A DNA stretch of 64,000 bases, from positions 7,079 to 71,078 of the forward strand of contig CAYSUS010000033.1 in NCBI GenBank assembly GCA_964434165.1, read 5' to 3'. The stretch's first letter is position 1, and every line of letters starts with the position of its first letter. Source of the stretch: CAYSUS01 sp964434165 (GTDB lineage: Bacteria > Planctomycetota > Planctomycetia > Pirellulales > Thermoguttaceae). Below are positions 54,967 through 64,000 of this stretch, piece after piece. Under the pieces are notes generated by a model that was not told where the DNA came from, did no database searches, and was given only the letters and a program-made list of their open reading frames with translations. The position numbers and the translations under genes were made by a program.

Positions 54967-55608
54967 TCAGGTGAAGTACAACATACTGGCCAGGATCACC
55001 AGCAGGGCGCCCAAGACCACTCCGGCCAGGGACGACCAGATCAACGAGAAGACGCCTTCCAGGGGCGGAGCCCCCTCGCCGGGCACGCTGCTGTCGTCGA
55101 TCGGCGGTCGCCCTTGTCCAAGCTGGATGCCCATCGAGGTCTGTCGGCACCAGGTCGCCAGGTCGGGCGGCAGGCCTCGCGGCTGCGCCAGCGCGGCCGC
55201 CGCCGCCGGGTCGCGGTACAGACCCCGAAAGCCGAGCACCACGCAGAGGTAGTACGTCTCCAGAGCGTCCTTGCTCGCGAGCCTCGCCGCCTCCTGGGCT
55301 TTAAGGTAGAACTGCTCGTTGCGCAGGCGCGTGTTGAACAGCTCCACCTCCAGGGCGTTCTCCCGCCACCATACGCGGCCCTCCCACGGGGCGTCGATCA
55401 GCACGTCGTCGATCCAGGACGTCAATGCGTACTTGGCCAGTTGCCAGTCGTCGCGCTTGCCCAGCGCAGCATCGGCCTGGTCAAGCCAGCCGCGCACGCG
55501 GGCCCGCTCTTCCTGGGCGACGGGCTGCTCGCCGCGGTCGATCCGCTCGAGCAGGCCGAGGACGTCGAGGAAGACCGGATCGACGGCGTCACTAAACGGT
55601 GGGGTCAT
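54967..55608 (-). CDS. tssL: T6SS membrane-complex protein TssL (DotU)
   Basis: A 213-residue TssL. The DotU-like helical cytoplasmic domain shows RGWLDQADAALGKRDDW, AKYALTSWIDDVLIDAPWEG, ELFNTRLRNEQFYLK and YYLCVVLGFRGLY. One transmembrane helix near the C-terminus (about 185-210) anchors it to the inner membrane. The ATG at 55608 overlaps the tssK stop (ATGA), showing translational coupling. The downstream tssM is 26 bases away. No peptidoglycan-binding OmpA domain is fused. Confidence 0.92.
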   Translation of the reverse strand: MTPPFSDAVDPVFLDVLGLLERIDRGEQPVAQEERARVRGWLDQADAALGKRDDWQLAKYALTSWIDDVLIDAPWEGRVWWRENALEVELFNTRLRNEQFYLKAQEAARLASKDALETYYLCVVLGFRGLYRDPAAAAALAQPRGLPPDLATWCRQTSMGIQLGQGRPPIDDSSVPGEGAPPLEGVFSLIWSSLAGVVLGALLVILASMLYFT

Positions 55609-57032
55609 TTCGATACGCTGGGGACTGCGAACAGCGCGAACTGCAAGGCCACCTGTTGGCCTCCCGAAGCGACGACGAGCTTCCGCTCTCCCTGAAGGCT
55701 GGCCCGGTTGGCGATGAGCGTGTCCTTCAGTCGCATGGCGAGCGTCTGCGTCTCCAGCACGTCGTCCCAGGCGGCGTTCTGGCGGCTCACCTGGAAGTAG
55801 CTCCAGTCGCTCCTCGGCGGCAGGGCCCGGGGGGCCTGCGCCAGCGGCGTCAGGTGCAGGCCCTCGGCGCCGAATTCGAACAGGGCGTCCACCTGGCGCG
55901 AGCTGCCCAACTTCCAGTCGAGCACGCCGGGCGAGAGCAGCGCCAGGCACTCCTCGCCGCTTAAGCCCGCGTGCTGCACGCCCACGAACCACGTCCATTC
56001 CGAGGCCAGCCACTTCGATTCCAGGCTGACGCGCATCCCCTGCCCCTCGCCCACGAAGAACCGCTGCTCGTACTCGTAATCGCGAACCTGCATCAACAAT
56101 AGCTCGATCTGCCGCCGCACCCAGCGGAAGATGCCGGCAAGGTCGTCGTGATCGTAGCGGGGGACCTCCGGCACGCGGCGCTCGGCCGAGAAGATCGACA
56201 GTTGCCCCACCACGCGGCACAGCTCGGTGTAGGCCGTCAGCGGGTGAACGCCCCGAGCGAACGCCAGCACGCCCAAGGTGGCGTGGGCCTGGTTCAAGGC
56301 GTGGAGCATCAGCAGCCGGTCGAGGTCGCCCGGCTCCTGGCTGGCCAGCGTGATCGCGCGATTGATCACCTGCTGGCCGAGCACCTCGACCTTCTTGCCG
56401 ATGATGTCGTAGATCGCCCGCACGATGTCCAGGGCCAAGGGCGGCCACGCATCGACGGCCAGCAGCGGCGGGATGTAGGCGCGGTCGAGCCGGGGCGTGG
56501 CCTCTTGCTGACCGGCCCGCTCGATCCGCGCAATGGGAAGCAGTTCGTACCCCTCAGTCTCGTCGCTGCTGAGAAGCACGCGCACGTTCGTGGCGCGGAA
56601 CTGGATCTCCTGGTCGTTGCCCCCGGCACTCTCGTCCTGAACCGACTGCGTCAGCTCCCGGTAGCGGATCTGCTCCGACGGGCCGGTCAGGCTGACGTTG
56701 GCCGCGCCCATCTTCAGCTTGGGCACGCCGAGCAGCACCTGGACGGACCCTTCCTTGTCGAGCGCGGCGCGGAGGTCCACCCGGTCGGGCTCCTGCCCAG
56801 GGTCGATCGAGACCAGCGTCCCGTCGCGCATTCGGGCATGACAGGCGTGAACCTGGAAGTGGTGGTTGGCGATCGCCTCGTCGCTGTACTCCAGCAACCG
56901 GAGGCCATAGCCGTAGCTGTGATCCCACCGCTCTGAGAGAGCCAGCAGTTCCGCCCAGTGGCGGTCGGCCGCCTGAAGGTGATGTGGCCTGAGAAAGAGC
57001 CCTTCCGACCAATGGACCGGCAGATGCCGCAT
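55605..57032 (-). CDS. tssK: T6SS baseplate subunit TssK
   Basis: A 475-residue TssK (ImpJ/VasE), which connects the baseplate to the membrane complex. The family start is clear: VHWSEGLFLRPHHLQAADRHW, followed by the gp8-like regions and a C-terminal helical part (SDWSYFQVSRQNAAWDDV). ATG at 57032 is chosen; the frame is open for 80 further codons upstream without family-like sequence. It is the first gene of the minus-strand T6SS run, divergent from the pseudo-caspase gene. Confidence 0.93.
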   Translation of the reverse strand: MRHLPVHWSEGLFLRPHHLQAADRHWAELLALSERWDHSYGYGLRLLEYSDEAIANHHFQVHACHARMRDGTLVSIDPGQEPDRVDLRAALDKEGSVQVLLGVPKLKMGAANVSLTGPSEQIRYRELTQSVQDESAGGNDQEIQFRATNVRVLLSSDETEGYELLPIARIERAGQQEATPRLDRAYIPPLLAVDAWPPLALDIVRAIYDIIGKKVEVLGQQVINRAITLASQEPGDLDRLLMLHALNQAHATLGVLAFARGVHPLTAYTELCRVVGQLSIFSAERRVPEVPRYDHDDLAGIFRWVRRQIELLLMQVRDYEYEQRFFVGEGQGMRVSLESKWLASEWTWFVGVQHAGLSGEECLALLSPGVLDWKLGSSRQVDALFEFGAEGLHLTPLAQAPRALPPRSDWSYFQVSRQNAAWDDVLETQTLAMRLKDTLIANRASLQGERKLVVASGGQQVALQFALFAVPSVSK

Positions 57033-57395
57033 GGCGTGGTTCCCGATGTTCCCTCGGCCCAGCCCCAACAAAGAGGAAGCTACTGGAGTATGTACCCAAT
57101 CCCCCCAGGCTTCCGGCGCCAGCAGATTCCGTGCCTGAGAAGGGGCGTGTTCATCGACACCCCCCGCGACTTCTCCGCACGATAGCACCTGACCCGAGGA
57201 ACGCAAGGGCCCGGAACCCCTCGTATTGTAATGTGGGCCGCGACGCCTCCCAAGCTGCCCCGCCGAGGGCATCCCCCAATCCGACGACCGAGGAAAAGCC
57301 GGGCGGCAGAGCGCTATCCGTTTCCGGGTAGCTCACGGTAGAATCAATTCCCCGGACTATTTGAGGGTTAGCCTGGCTGACGCGCAGGTGGGAAG
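57033..57395. other. Divergent intergenic region between tssK and pseudo-caspase gene
   Basis: 363 bases with outward starts. A minus-strand promoter candidate at 57179-57206 is listed separately. TAGAAT at 57339-57344 could be the -10 of the plus-strand gene, but no matching -35 is seen. No RNA gene or repeats. Shared regulation of T6SS and pseudo-caspase is possible. Confidence 0.4.
57179..57206 (-). promoter_or_regulatory. Weak promoter candidate upstream of tssK
   Basis: On the minus strand, TTGCGT (57206-57201) and TATCGT (57184-57179), with a TGC extension before the -10, are 16 bases apart. It is about 147 bases before the tssK ATG. Matches are partial. Confidence 0.3.
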
Positions 57396-60300
57396 ATGGC
57401 ATCCTGGAGGGAGTCTTCGTCCACGTCGCCTGTCCGCTCGTGGCGAGGCGAGGGGAGCCGCCCTCGGAGCCGCGCAAGCCGGTGGACCGCGCGGATGCTG
57501 GCCACCGCGATCGTGCTCGCCTGCCTCGCCCTGTTCGGCTGGCTCGGATGGTGGTGGATCTTTCTGCCCAACGTCCACGTGCTGGGGCTGCACCTGGCGC
57601 AGCAGGACCTCCTGGCTGTTCCGCCGGTGCCGTACGGCTCAAGCCACCTCGAGCGGCTTTCGGACCTTTCTCCGGGCCACCCCGCGCGCGTGCTCGAAGG
57701 GCTGCATACCGCGGACAGCATGGCCTCCCTGGGCGGGGCGATCCAGGCCGAGGTCCGGCGGCCCCGCGACACGCTCATCCTCTACATCAACGGCCACGGG
57801 ATCGCGCAGGACGGCAAGGCGTATCTCGTTTGCAGCGACTTCCTGCGCGAGGCCGGCGGCGGCCGGTTCCCCGTCGCGGCGTTGCTCGAGCAGCTCGCCG
57901 ACTGCCCTGCCCGGCTCAAGCTGATGATCCTCGACAGCGGGTCGCTTCCCGAGGATCCCCGACTGGGCATGATCGCCAACCCGTGGCCCGGTTTGCTGGA
58001 AGAGGCGGTCCGCGGCGTCGACGATCCCGGCCTCTGGGTGCTGGCCTCCCACGGCGATCTCGAGGTCTCGCACCTCTGCCACGGGCGGCGGGCGTCGGTT
58101 TTCTCGACCGCAGTCTTCGACGGGCTTAGCGGCCACGCCGACCTCAACGGCGACGACGAGGTCGATCTGGCCGAGCTCCACGAGTACGTCGGCGCGCGGG
58201 TCTCCGACTGGGTCCGACGTTGCGGCCTTGAAGGCCAGTCGCAGACGCCGCGCCTGCTGCACGGCTCCGAGGGGGCCGTTGAGCCGTCTCCGGTGGCCGT
58301 GGTGCCCACCGGCAAGCGCTCGCTACGAAGAAGGACCGCGGAAGCGGCCGCGGAGGACGAGACCAAGGACGATGAGGAGGCTGCGGCCGCCCGGGCGGAG
58401 CTCCGCCAGGTCCTTCAGGAGGCGTGGGCGCTGCGCGACCGCTCGGCCGGCCGCGCGACGGCCGACGGCTGGTCGCCGGTGGACTACGCCCCGCACCTGT
58501 GGCGCGAGCTGGAGGCGATGATCCTCGGCTACGAGCTTCAGTTCCGCTTCGGACCGCCGGACGAAGCCCGGCGCTGGTCCGAGCAGGCTCGCTCGCAGAT
58601 CCTGCCTTGGGGTGAATACCTGGACACGGGCCGGTTGCCGTCGGGCATGAGCCCCTCGAGCGTGGTCAGCCGGCTGGCCCGCGCGCATCGCCGCTTCGTC
58701 GAAGGTCCGGTCCATGAGGGGTTCAGCAAGGCGTCGCGCGAGTTCGACCTGCTCAAGCGGGCGATCTGTCTGAAGAACGATCTTGCCGCACTGGCGCCCT
58801 ACTGCGTGCGCTGGCATGCGCGGGCCTCCCTCGGGCCGAGGCAGGGGCCGGCGCTGGGCGAGCGGATATCGCGTCTGGTGAGCACCGATCTGCCGGCGTT
58901 GTTTTCGGCGCTGGAGGCCCTTCAAGGGCCCGGCAGAGGCGGCCGGCCAGTGCTGTCTCTGCCGGCGAATCGGCGGGCTCTTGAGTCTCAGATCCGCGCG
59001 ATGGAGCGGCTCCGCAAGGAGATCGAGGAAGACGGCCTGCGCAGGCTCGCCCGATCGCTTGCCGGTCGCGCCACGGGCTCCGGTCGAGGAGAGGCCGTCG
59101 CCCAGACCGCCGACGTCCTGCTCCGTACTCCGCTCCTTCCGGCCCCCGAGCGACTGGCCTTGATCGACCTGATCGAGGCATTGGAGGCCCCGGCCGAGAA
59201 TCCGTCGGCGCCGGAGGCTCGCCGCGCCGGGTCGGGCTCGGGTGCCGCGGCGTGGCGGTGGGAGCGTCTGGCGGATCAGGCCGAACTGGAAATCGGATTG
59301 GTCCGCCTGGTAGATGAGGCGCAGGCGGACGCACTCAAGACGCATCTTGAGCGATTTCGGACCGCCGCCCGCGATTCGGTCTCCGACGAGGCCTGGACCG
59401 CCGCCCGCAAGCTGGGCGGCGGTCTGGGGCTCTTCTATCAAGGCCTGCCGGCAGCGGTCGGCGCGGGCCTCCGCACTTCGGGCCGGGACGAGTTGAGGGC
59501 CGCGGACCGAATGCTTCGCCTGATCGACGCGCGGGACGTGGCGCACGTGGGCGACGAGTTCGCCCGGGCTGTGCTCCCCGTTCCTGCCCTGCCGCAGGAG
59601 CCGGTGGAGTTGGCTCGATTGACTTGCCCCGAGAAGGTCACGGTGAATCGCGACGCTTGGACCGATTTCGAGCTCTCGCTCCAGGGGACCGGCGAGGCCG
59701 ACGCGCGAGCGGCACTCGAGCTCCGCTTCGATCCGAGTCTTGTGGAGCTGGCCACGCGCGACGGCGAATCCGTGCGCCCCGGGGTATCGCGCGACGTGGT
59801 CGTGCGGTCCGGGCGCGCGGTCGCCCATCCCTATCGAATCCGCGCTCGCGGCGAGGAGCCCTTGGAGACGGAAGTGCAGGCAACCGTCACGTGCGAGACC
59901 TCTCGGCATACGGCGTCGATGGGCGTCGTGCTGCCCCCGCCCGATCGCGTGGACCTTGTGGTCTCGCGCGTGGACGGCAGGCCGGAGCCGGGCGTCGGGG
60001 CCGCGCTCGGCGCGGACCACTTGCGGGTCCGCCCCTTTCCCAACCGCGCGAATGAGTATCAACTCAGCCTCGTGAACCGTTCGGGCAGGGCCCGCCAGGT
60101 CGTGGTGCGGCTCCACGCGGCCGATGGCTCGGACAGGGCGCACTCGGGTCGTCGCACGCCGGACTTGCTCCCCAAGTTGGGCGAGTCGGTGCCGATCGAC
60201 CTTTCGGCCGACGATACGCCGGCGCCCGTGCGGTTTCCCGCGCCCAAGCCCGAGGTGCCGGAATCGAAGTCGCGGCCGGGCGAGGCCGCTTCCCCCGAGC

Positions 60301-61811
60301 AGGCCAAGCCCGGCATCGTAACCGCCAAGCCCGTCTCGCCCGAGCCGCCACAGCCTGAGTCCTTTCCGCCGCTGACCAACGGGATCGTGTGCGTGGTCGA
60401 AGACACGGCGGAGCGCGATTCGCGTTGGGTGAGGCGTCTCACCTTTTCGCCGCGACTGCCGCGCGATTACCTGGAGGCCGAGGCAGGCTACGACCCGGCG
60501 CGAGGTCGGATCGAGATCCGGCTCCGGGCGCGCGACCGCGACGGGCAGCCCAACTTGGAGGGCCTCCCTGTCCTCACATCCGAGGAGCCGATCGAGGTCG
60601 CCTGGGATACGGCCGGCATCCTCGCGGCGGAGACCCGCATGAAGCAGCGTGCCGTGCTCGGCCCGCCGGGCTACCAGGCCCTCCTGTTCGCTGACGTGCC
60701 GCCCGATCCGGCGCGGATGATCCCGGTCCGTTTGGCGGTGGACGGCTACCCCAGGGCGTTCGTGTTTCACGTGCGCTGCGACCGGCGCCGCGAGCGGATT
60801 CCCCGCGAGCGGTCGCTCAGCCGCGTCCGCATCGCGGCCCCGCAAGACGGCGACGCCCTGCGCGCGCCGGCCGAGGAGATCGTCGTCAAGCTCCAGGTCG
60901 ATGCACCCGAAGACGCCTTCCGCCAGCCCGGCGACCGTGTGGAGGTGGGCCTCGATGAGAACGGCGATCGCTTCCTCCGCGGCGAGCCGAGCCTGCGCCT
61001 CTCGGCCGACCGTCAGGTGATTGCGGAACTCAACGAGGTCTCGCCCGAGGGTATCCTGCGCGTGACGCCCAAGGTCGGCGACTTCGTCCTCCGGCTCGTC
61101 CCGGCAGGACTGCGCAACACCACGGTGGATGTTCTGGCACAATTACACCTGTCGGCCACCAACCCTCTCGCCGAAGAAGCGGCCGCCGAGGACGCGGCCA
61201 CCGTGGTGCTCGACGCCGCCCCGCCGGTGCTCCGCGTGGAGGTCTCCGACCGCGAGCACGCCGCCGGCGAGCCGGTCCGGGTGACGGCCGAAGTCGAGGA
61301 CCTCAGCGGCGCGGCCGAGGTGAGGTTCGGGTTCGACGTGGACGAGTCGGGCGCGCTGGAGGAGGACGAGAAGCCGGTCTCTCTGCGGCGGGCCGACGCC
61401 GAGGGCAAGTGGATCGCCGAAGTGCCGACCAAGGACCTCCCGCCCGGACGCCACGTGCTCCTGGTGCGGGCCATCGATCGGGTCGGTCTCCAGGGCCAGC
61501 CGGTGAAGAACGTCGTCGCCATCGCCTCGGACTCAGCGATGGCCAAGCCGAAAAAGCCCACGACCGGGTCCATCGAAGGCCGCGTGATCCTGATCGACCG
61601 CCCGGCCGGCGGGATCAAGGTCACGATTGAGGGTCTGGGCCGGACCGCCACGTCGGACTCCAGCGGCCGCTTTTCGTTCGAGAGCGTCCCGCCCGGCAGC
61701 TATACGCTCCAGGCCAAGGGCGTGGCCCTCAACCAGCGCCGCAGCGGCAAGGCCGGCTTGGTCGTCGAGGCCTCGACAAAGCCGACCCGGGTCGAGGTGC
61801 AGATCGAGTAG
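57396..61811 (+). CDS. Membrane-anchored pseudo-caspase with carboxypeptidase-regulatory-like C-terminus
   Basis: A 1471-residue protein. A basic head precedes a transmembrane helix (about 35-58), so the rest should be periplasmic. About residues 70-290 are caspase-like: H134 is retained (YINGHGIAQDG), but the Cys site reads LDSGS (D180-S181-G182), so it is probably inactive. An EF-hand-like loop DLNGDDEVDLAEL follows. Helical regions (about 330-700), beta-sandwich-like domains and a C-terminal carboxypeptidase-regulatory-like domain (about 1388-1450, GSIEGRVILIDRP) complete it. It aligns by eye with the first 400 residues of the 20306-25393 protein. Divergent from tssK. Confidence 0.75.
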   Translation: MASWRESSSTSPVRSWRGEGSRPRSRASRWTARMLATAIVLACLALFGWLGWWWIFLPNVHVLGLHLAQQDLLAVPPVPYGSSHLERLSDLSPGHPARVLEGLHTADSMASLGGAIQAEVRRPRDTLILYINGHGIAQDGKAYLVCSDFLREAGGGRFPVAALLEQLADCPARLKLMILDSGSLPEDPRLGMIANPWPGLLEEAVRGVDDPGLWVLASHGDLEVSHLCHGRRASVFSTAVFDGLSGHADLNGDDEVDLAELHEYVGARVSDWVRRCGLEGQSQTPRLLHGSEGAVEPSPVAVVPTGKRSLRRRTAEAAAEDETKDDEEAAAARAELRQVLQEAWALRDRSAGRATADGWSPVDYAPHLWRELEAMILGYELQFRFGPPDEARRWSEQARSQILPWGEYLDTGRLPSGMSPSSVVSRLARAHRRFVEGPVHEGFSKASREFDLLKRAICLKNDLAALAPYCVRWHARASLGPRQGPALGERISRLVSTDLPALFSALEALQGPGRGGRPVLSLPANRRALESQIRAMERLRKEIEEDGLRRLARSLAGRATGSGRGEAVAQTADVLLRTPLLPAPERLALIDLIEALEAPAENPSAPEARRAGSGSGAAAWRWERLADQAELEIGLVRLVDEAQADALKTHLERFRTAARDSVSDEAWTAARKLGGGLGLFYQGLPAAVGAGLRTSGRDELRAADRMLRLIDARDVAHVGDEFARAVLPVPALPQEPVELARLTCPEKVTVNRDAWTDFELSLQGTGEADARAALELRFDPSLVELATRDGESVRPGVSRDVVVRSGRAVAHPYRIRARGEEPLETEVQATVTCETSRHTASMGVVLPPPDRVDLVVSRVDGRPEPGVGAALGADHLRVRPFPNRANEYQLSLVNRSGRARQVVVRLHAADGSDRAHSGRRTPDLLPKLGESVPIDLSADDTPAPVRFPAPKPEVPESKSRPGEAASPEQAKPGIVTAKPVSPEPPQPESFPPLTNGIVCVVEDTAERDSRWVRRLTFSPRLPRDYLEAEAGYDPARGRIEIRLRARDRDGQPNLEGLPVLTSEEPIEVAWDTAGILAAETRMKQRAVLGPPGYQALLFADVPPDPARMIPVRLAVDGYPRAFVFHVRCDRRRERIPRERSLSRVRIAAPQDGDALRAPAEEIVVKLQVDAPEDAFRQPGDRVEVGLDENGDRFLRGEPSLRLSADRQVIAELNEVSPEGILRVTPKVGDFVLRLVPAGLRNTTVDVLAQLHLSATNPLAEEAAAEDAATVVLDAAPPVLRVEVSDREHAAGEPVRVTAEVEDLSGAAEVRFGFDVDESGALEEDEKPVSLRRADAEGKWIAEVPTKDLPPGRHVLLVRAIDRVGLQGQPVKNVVAIASDSAMAKPKKPTTGSIEGRVILIDRPAGGIKVTIEGLGRTATSDSSGRFSFESVPPGSYTLQAKGVALNQRRSGKAGLVVEASTKPTRVEVQIE

Positions 61812-61944
61812 CGGGGATGCCGGATCGGGCGCCCTCGGTTTTCAAGATTCGTCGTCCCACGGCGAAGCACCCTTTTGGGCGTTTTGCCCTCTGACGATCG
61901 CATTGGGCGGCGCGCGCTCCTCCCACCACCCGGGGCCGTTCTCC

Positions 61945-63057
61945 ATGCCGGAACCGCTTGCCAGACCGCAGGTTGAGATGCCAGGATCGGGCTGCGGCGG
62001 GGCCAACCATCAGCCCGTGACGGCCGAGGAGCCCGCGTTGATCGCGGCGATTCAGACCCACCACCTGACCAAGATCTACGGCAACCGCTTCATCGCGGTC
62101 AACGACATGACCGTGACGGTGCCGGCCGGGTCGATCTTCGGCCTACTCGGTCCGAACGGGGCGGGCAAGACCACAACGTTGAAAATCCTCGTCGGGCTTC
62201 AGCGGCCCACCGCCGGAAGCGCCTCGGTCTTCGGCCACCGCTGCGGGCCCCACGCCGTGGAGGTCCGCCGCAAGATCGGCTACCTCCCCACCAACCCCAA
62301 GCTGCCCGGGCATCTCACGCCGCTTGAGTACCTCGACCTGGTCGGCCAGCTGTGCGGCCTGTCGCGCGAGGAGCGCAAGCCGCGCCTGGCCTCGCTGCTC
62401 CGCGCGGTGGGCCTGTTGGGCGCGACGAGCCAGAAGATCCGCGCGTTCTCCACGGGCATGGTCACGCGCCTGGGGATCGCGGCCTCGCTGGTCGCCTCCC
62501 CGCCCCTGCTGCTCTGGGACGAGCCCACCGCGGGGCTCGATCCGGCCGCGCGGCGGTTCACCCTCGACCTGGTGCGCGAACTGGGCAAGACCCGCACGAT
62601 CGTGCTGGCCACGCACATCCTCAGCGACATCGACCAGATATGCGACCACGTAGGGGTGATGCACGAGGGGCGGATGATCTACTGCGGGCCGATGCGCGAC
62701 CTGAAGCGGCGGCTCCGCCGCGACACGTTCCGACTGGAGCTGGAGGCCTCTGCCGGCGAGTGGTCGCAGGTCACTTCGGCATTGGCTGCCCTGGAGGGCG
62801 TCGAGGCCGCGCCCGAGGGCGGGCACGCCTTGACCGTGCGGTTGAGCGAGAACGCCAGCCGCGCGGGGCGCTTGGCCGAGGTGCTCCGCGCGATCGACCA
62901 GTGCGGGGCGAAGCTCCAGACGATCCACTCGGCCCAGAACGAGACGGAAGACGCCTACTTGCAGCTACTGGAAGAGGACGCGACGCATGGTTTCCAGCGA
63001 TTCGATCTCCGCGGTGCGGGCGCGGATGGCGCCCGCCGCGGCGATCCTCCGGCATGA
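61945..63057 (+). CDS. ABC transporter ATP-binding protein (NatA/CcmA type)
   Basis: A 370-residue ATPase of an ABC-2 exporter. Walker A GPNGAGKTT, signature FSTGMVTRLGIA (a slightly altered LSGGQ-type), Walker B LLLWDEPTAGLDP and the H-loop THILSD are all seen, with DrrA/NatA-like C-terminal extension (about 270-370). Start ATG at 61945 is used; a Met at 61978 is equally possible, because the first 30 residues are not conserved. The 3' end overlaps the permease by 71 bases. Substrate unknown. Confidence 0.9.
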   Translation: MPEPLARPQVEMPGSGCGGANHQPVTAEEPALIAAIQTHHLTKIYGNRFIAVNDMTVTVPAGSIFGLLGPNGAGKTTTLKILVGLQRPTAGSASVFGHRCGPHAVEVRRKIGYLPTNPKLPGHLTPLEYLDLVGQLCGLSREERKPRLASLLRAVGLLGATSQKIRAFSTGMVTRLGIAASLVASPPLLLWDEPTAGLDPAARRFTLDLVRELGKTRTIVLATHILSDIDQICDHVGVMHEGRMIYCGPMRDLKRRLRRDTFRLELEASAGEWSQVTSALAALEGVEAAPEGGHALTVRLSENASRAGRLAEVLRAIDQCGAKLQTIHSAQNETEDAYLQLLEEDATHGFQRFDLRGAGADGARRGDPPA

Positions 63058-63886
63058 CCTGGGGGTGATGGCCTCGAGCTGGCTGGTGCGGTCCTGGCTG
63101 GCGGCCAGCGCGCTGGCCGTGTTGCTGTTGACCGCGGCCCAGTGGAGCCAGGTGCCGACCGCGCGCCTCGTGGCGTTGGGGTTCATGCCCTATCTCATCT
63201 TTCCCTGGTTCCTGCCGGTGATCATGCTCGGCGTGGGGGCCGTCTCGGGCGCGCAGGCCGAGTCGCTCTCCGACAGCATCTTGAGCCGCCCCATCACGCG
63301 GTACGAGTACCTGCTGGCTGCCTGGGCCGCGCGCGTGGCGGCCGTGCTGGGGGTGTTTCTGGCGGTGATGGTGCCGGCGGTGCTGCTGATCGCGCTTGCC
63401 GACCGGCCGGTGCTCGACGAGGAGATCACGGTGTACGGAAGCGTGGCCGCCACGTGCCTGGTGGGCCTCGTGCTCGTGTTCCTGGTCTCGCTGTCGATGC
63501 TTCTGGGCGTCGTCTTCCGGCGCTCGCTGGTGGCCGTGCTCCTCTTGACCGTGCTCTGGCCGCTCTCGGGCTTGATCCTGGGGACCTACGAGCTGGAGGA
63601 GTTCTCGCCGATCAGCCTCAACCAGGCCATGCCCACCCTGCTGCGCGAGCCGTGGCCCTGGGCGAAACCGGAGAAAGAGGAGGAAGCCTCTGACTTCTCG
63701 GGCGTGAGCGACTTCTTCCGCGTGTTCGGTCAGGCCACGCGCGAGACGCCCAAGCCCAACGCGGGCTTCTTCGACGAAGGCGACTACGAGGACGTCTCGC
63801 TTCTGCGCGTGGCTCTGGGCTACGGCATCCCCACGCTTCTGTGCGTGGGCCTGGCCACCGCGCTGTTCTCCGTGCGCGACCTGTGA
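62987..63886 (+). CDS. ABC-2 type transporter permease
   Basis: A 299-residue polytopic membrane protein with about six hydrophobic segments (for example ASALAVLLLTAAQ, LPVIMLGVGAV, LVGLVLVFLVSLSMLL, LLLTVLWPLSGLILG). It overlaps the preceding ATPase gene by 71 bases, a typical ATPase-permease pair. The segment with SLSDSILSRPITRYEYLLA is typical of ABC-2 permeases. The loop before the last helix (about 225-270) is acidic and long. Start ATG at 62987 is the frame's first Met. Confidence 0.85.
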   Translation: MVSSDSISAVRARMAPAAAILRHDLGVMASSWLVRSWLAASALAVLLLTAAQWSQVPTARLVALGFMPYLIFPWFLPVIMLGVGAVSGAQAESLSDSILSRPITRYEYLLAAWAARVAAVLGVFLAVMVPAVLLIALADRPVLDEEITVYGSVAATCLVGLVLVFLVSLSMLLGVVFRRSLVAVLLLTVLWPLSGLILGTYELEEFSPISLNQAMPTLLREPWPWAKPEKEEEASDFSGVSDFFRVFGQATRETPKPNAGFFDEGDYEDVSLLRVALGYGIPTLLCVGLATALFSVRDL

Positions 63887-64000
63887 GGTGGGCCGCGCCG
63901 CGGTTGCCGGCGCAGGGCGGTTCTGGGAGGATGGAATGCTGCGCTCCTAGTGTAGTGTTTCAGGCTGTTGGAACTTTATCGAGGGCTGCGCGTGCCTGAG

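Noticed and set aside
53309..55252. 647-codon plus-strand frame opposite tssM and tssL
   Set aside because: No motif, and it lies opposite clearly recognisable TssL and TssM-like sequence.
63887..64000. Possible insertion-sequence end or gene start at the window edge
   Set aside because: The last 114 bases show no open frame with motifs and no inverted repeat; nothing can be supported.

Overview
The window is high-GC DNA that most likely comes from a member of the Planctomycetota (inference). Supporting features are a DUF1559-type prepilin-like protein, a Tat-exported Gfo/Idh/MocA oxidoreductase, a hydrazine-synthase-alpha-like multihaem protein, a HEAT/beta-barrel envelope protein and very large kinase/TPR, WD40 and caspase-fold proteins. 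MurA and DapL indicate peptidoglycan and diaminopimelate synthesis. No rRNA, tRNA, CRISPR array, transposase or prophage was seen. A 10-N assembly gap lies at 28475-28484.

Region 1 (1-15.3 kb) is mostly housekeeping: the 3' part of prmC, murA, an HD/OB nuclease-like protein, a Xer recombinase, a GH10 glycoside hydrolase, a small membrane-anchored protein, the three-haem protein, thpR, a DnaG-like TOPRIM protein without a zinc finger, a Tat oxidoreductase, a prepilin-like protein and dapL. Two convergent gene pairs here are separated by related hairpins built on GACTTCCGAAGTC.

Region 2 (15.6-61.8 kb) is dominated by one large, almost entirely minus-strand type VI secretion (T6SS) locus. In transcription order it holds tssK-tssL-tssM(short), a small ORF, a sigma-70 factor, tssA-tssB-tssC1-tssC2-tagJ-tssE-tssF-tssG-clpV, five cargo or accessory genes (a zinc-metalloprotease-like protein, a papain-fold-like protein, a methyltransferase, an unknown protein and a CxxC-rich protein), hcp, vgrG, an FHA-DUF4123 fusion and a PAAR protein. 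It continues with a DUF4384 protein, a WD40-PDZ-caspase protein, a membrane pseudo-caspase with a von Willebrand A domain, and a Ser/Thr kinase with TPRs. A second, paralogous membrane pseudo-caspase is transcribed divergently from tssK. The sheath, baseplate, tube, spike and ATPase genes form a near-complete apparatus. No TssJ was found, and TssM is about half the usual length with a degenerate P-loop.

The most interesting feature is the association of this T6SS with three caspase-fold proteins. One retains the His-Cys dyad and two membrane-bound paralogues have lost the Cys. The kinase and FHA-DUF4123 fusion suggest phosphorylation-controlled spike loading (inference).

Region 3 (61.9-64 kb) carries an ABC-2 type exporter pair (ATPase and permease, overlapping). 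The final 114 bases hold no recognisable gene.
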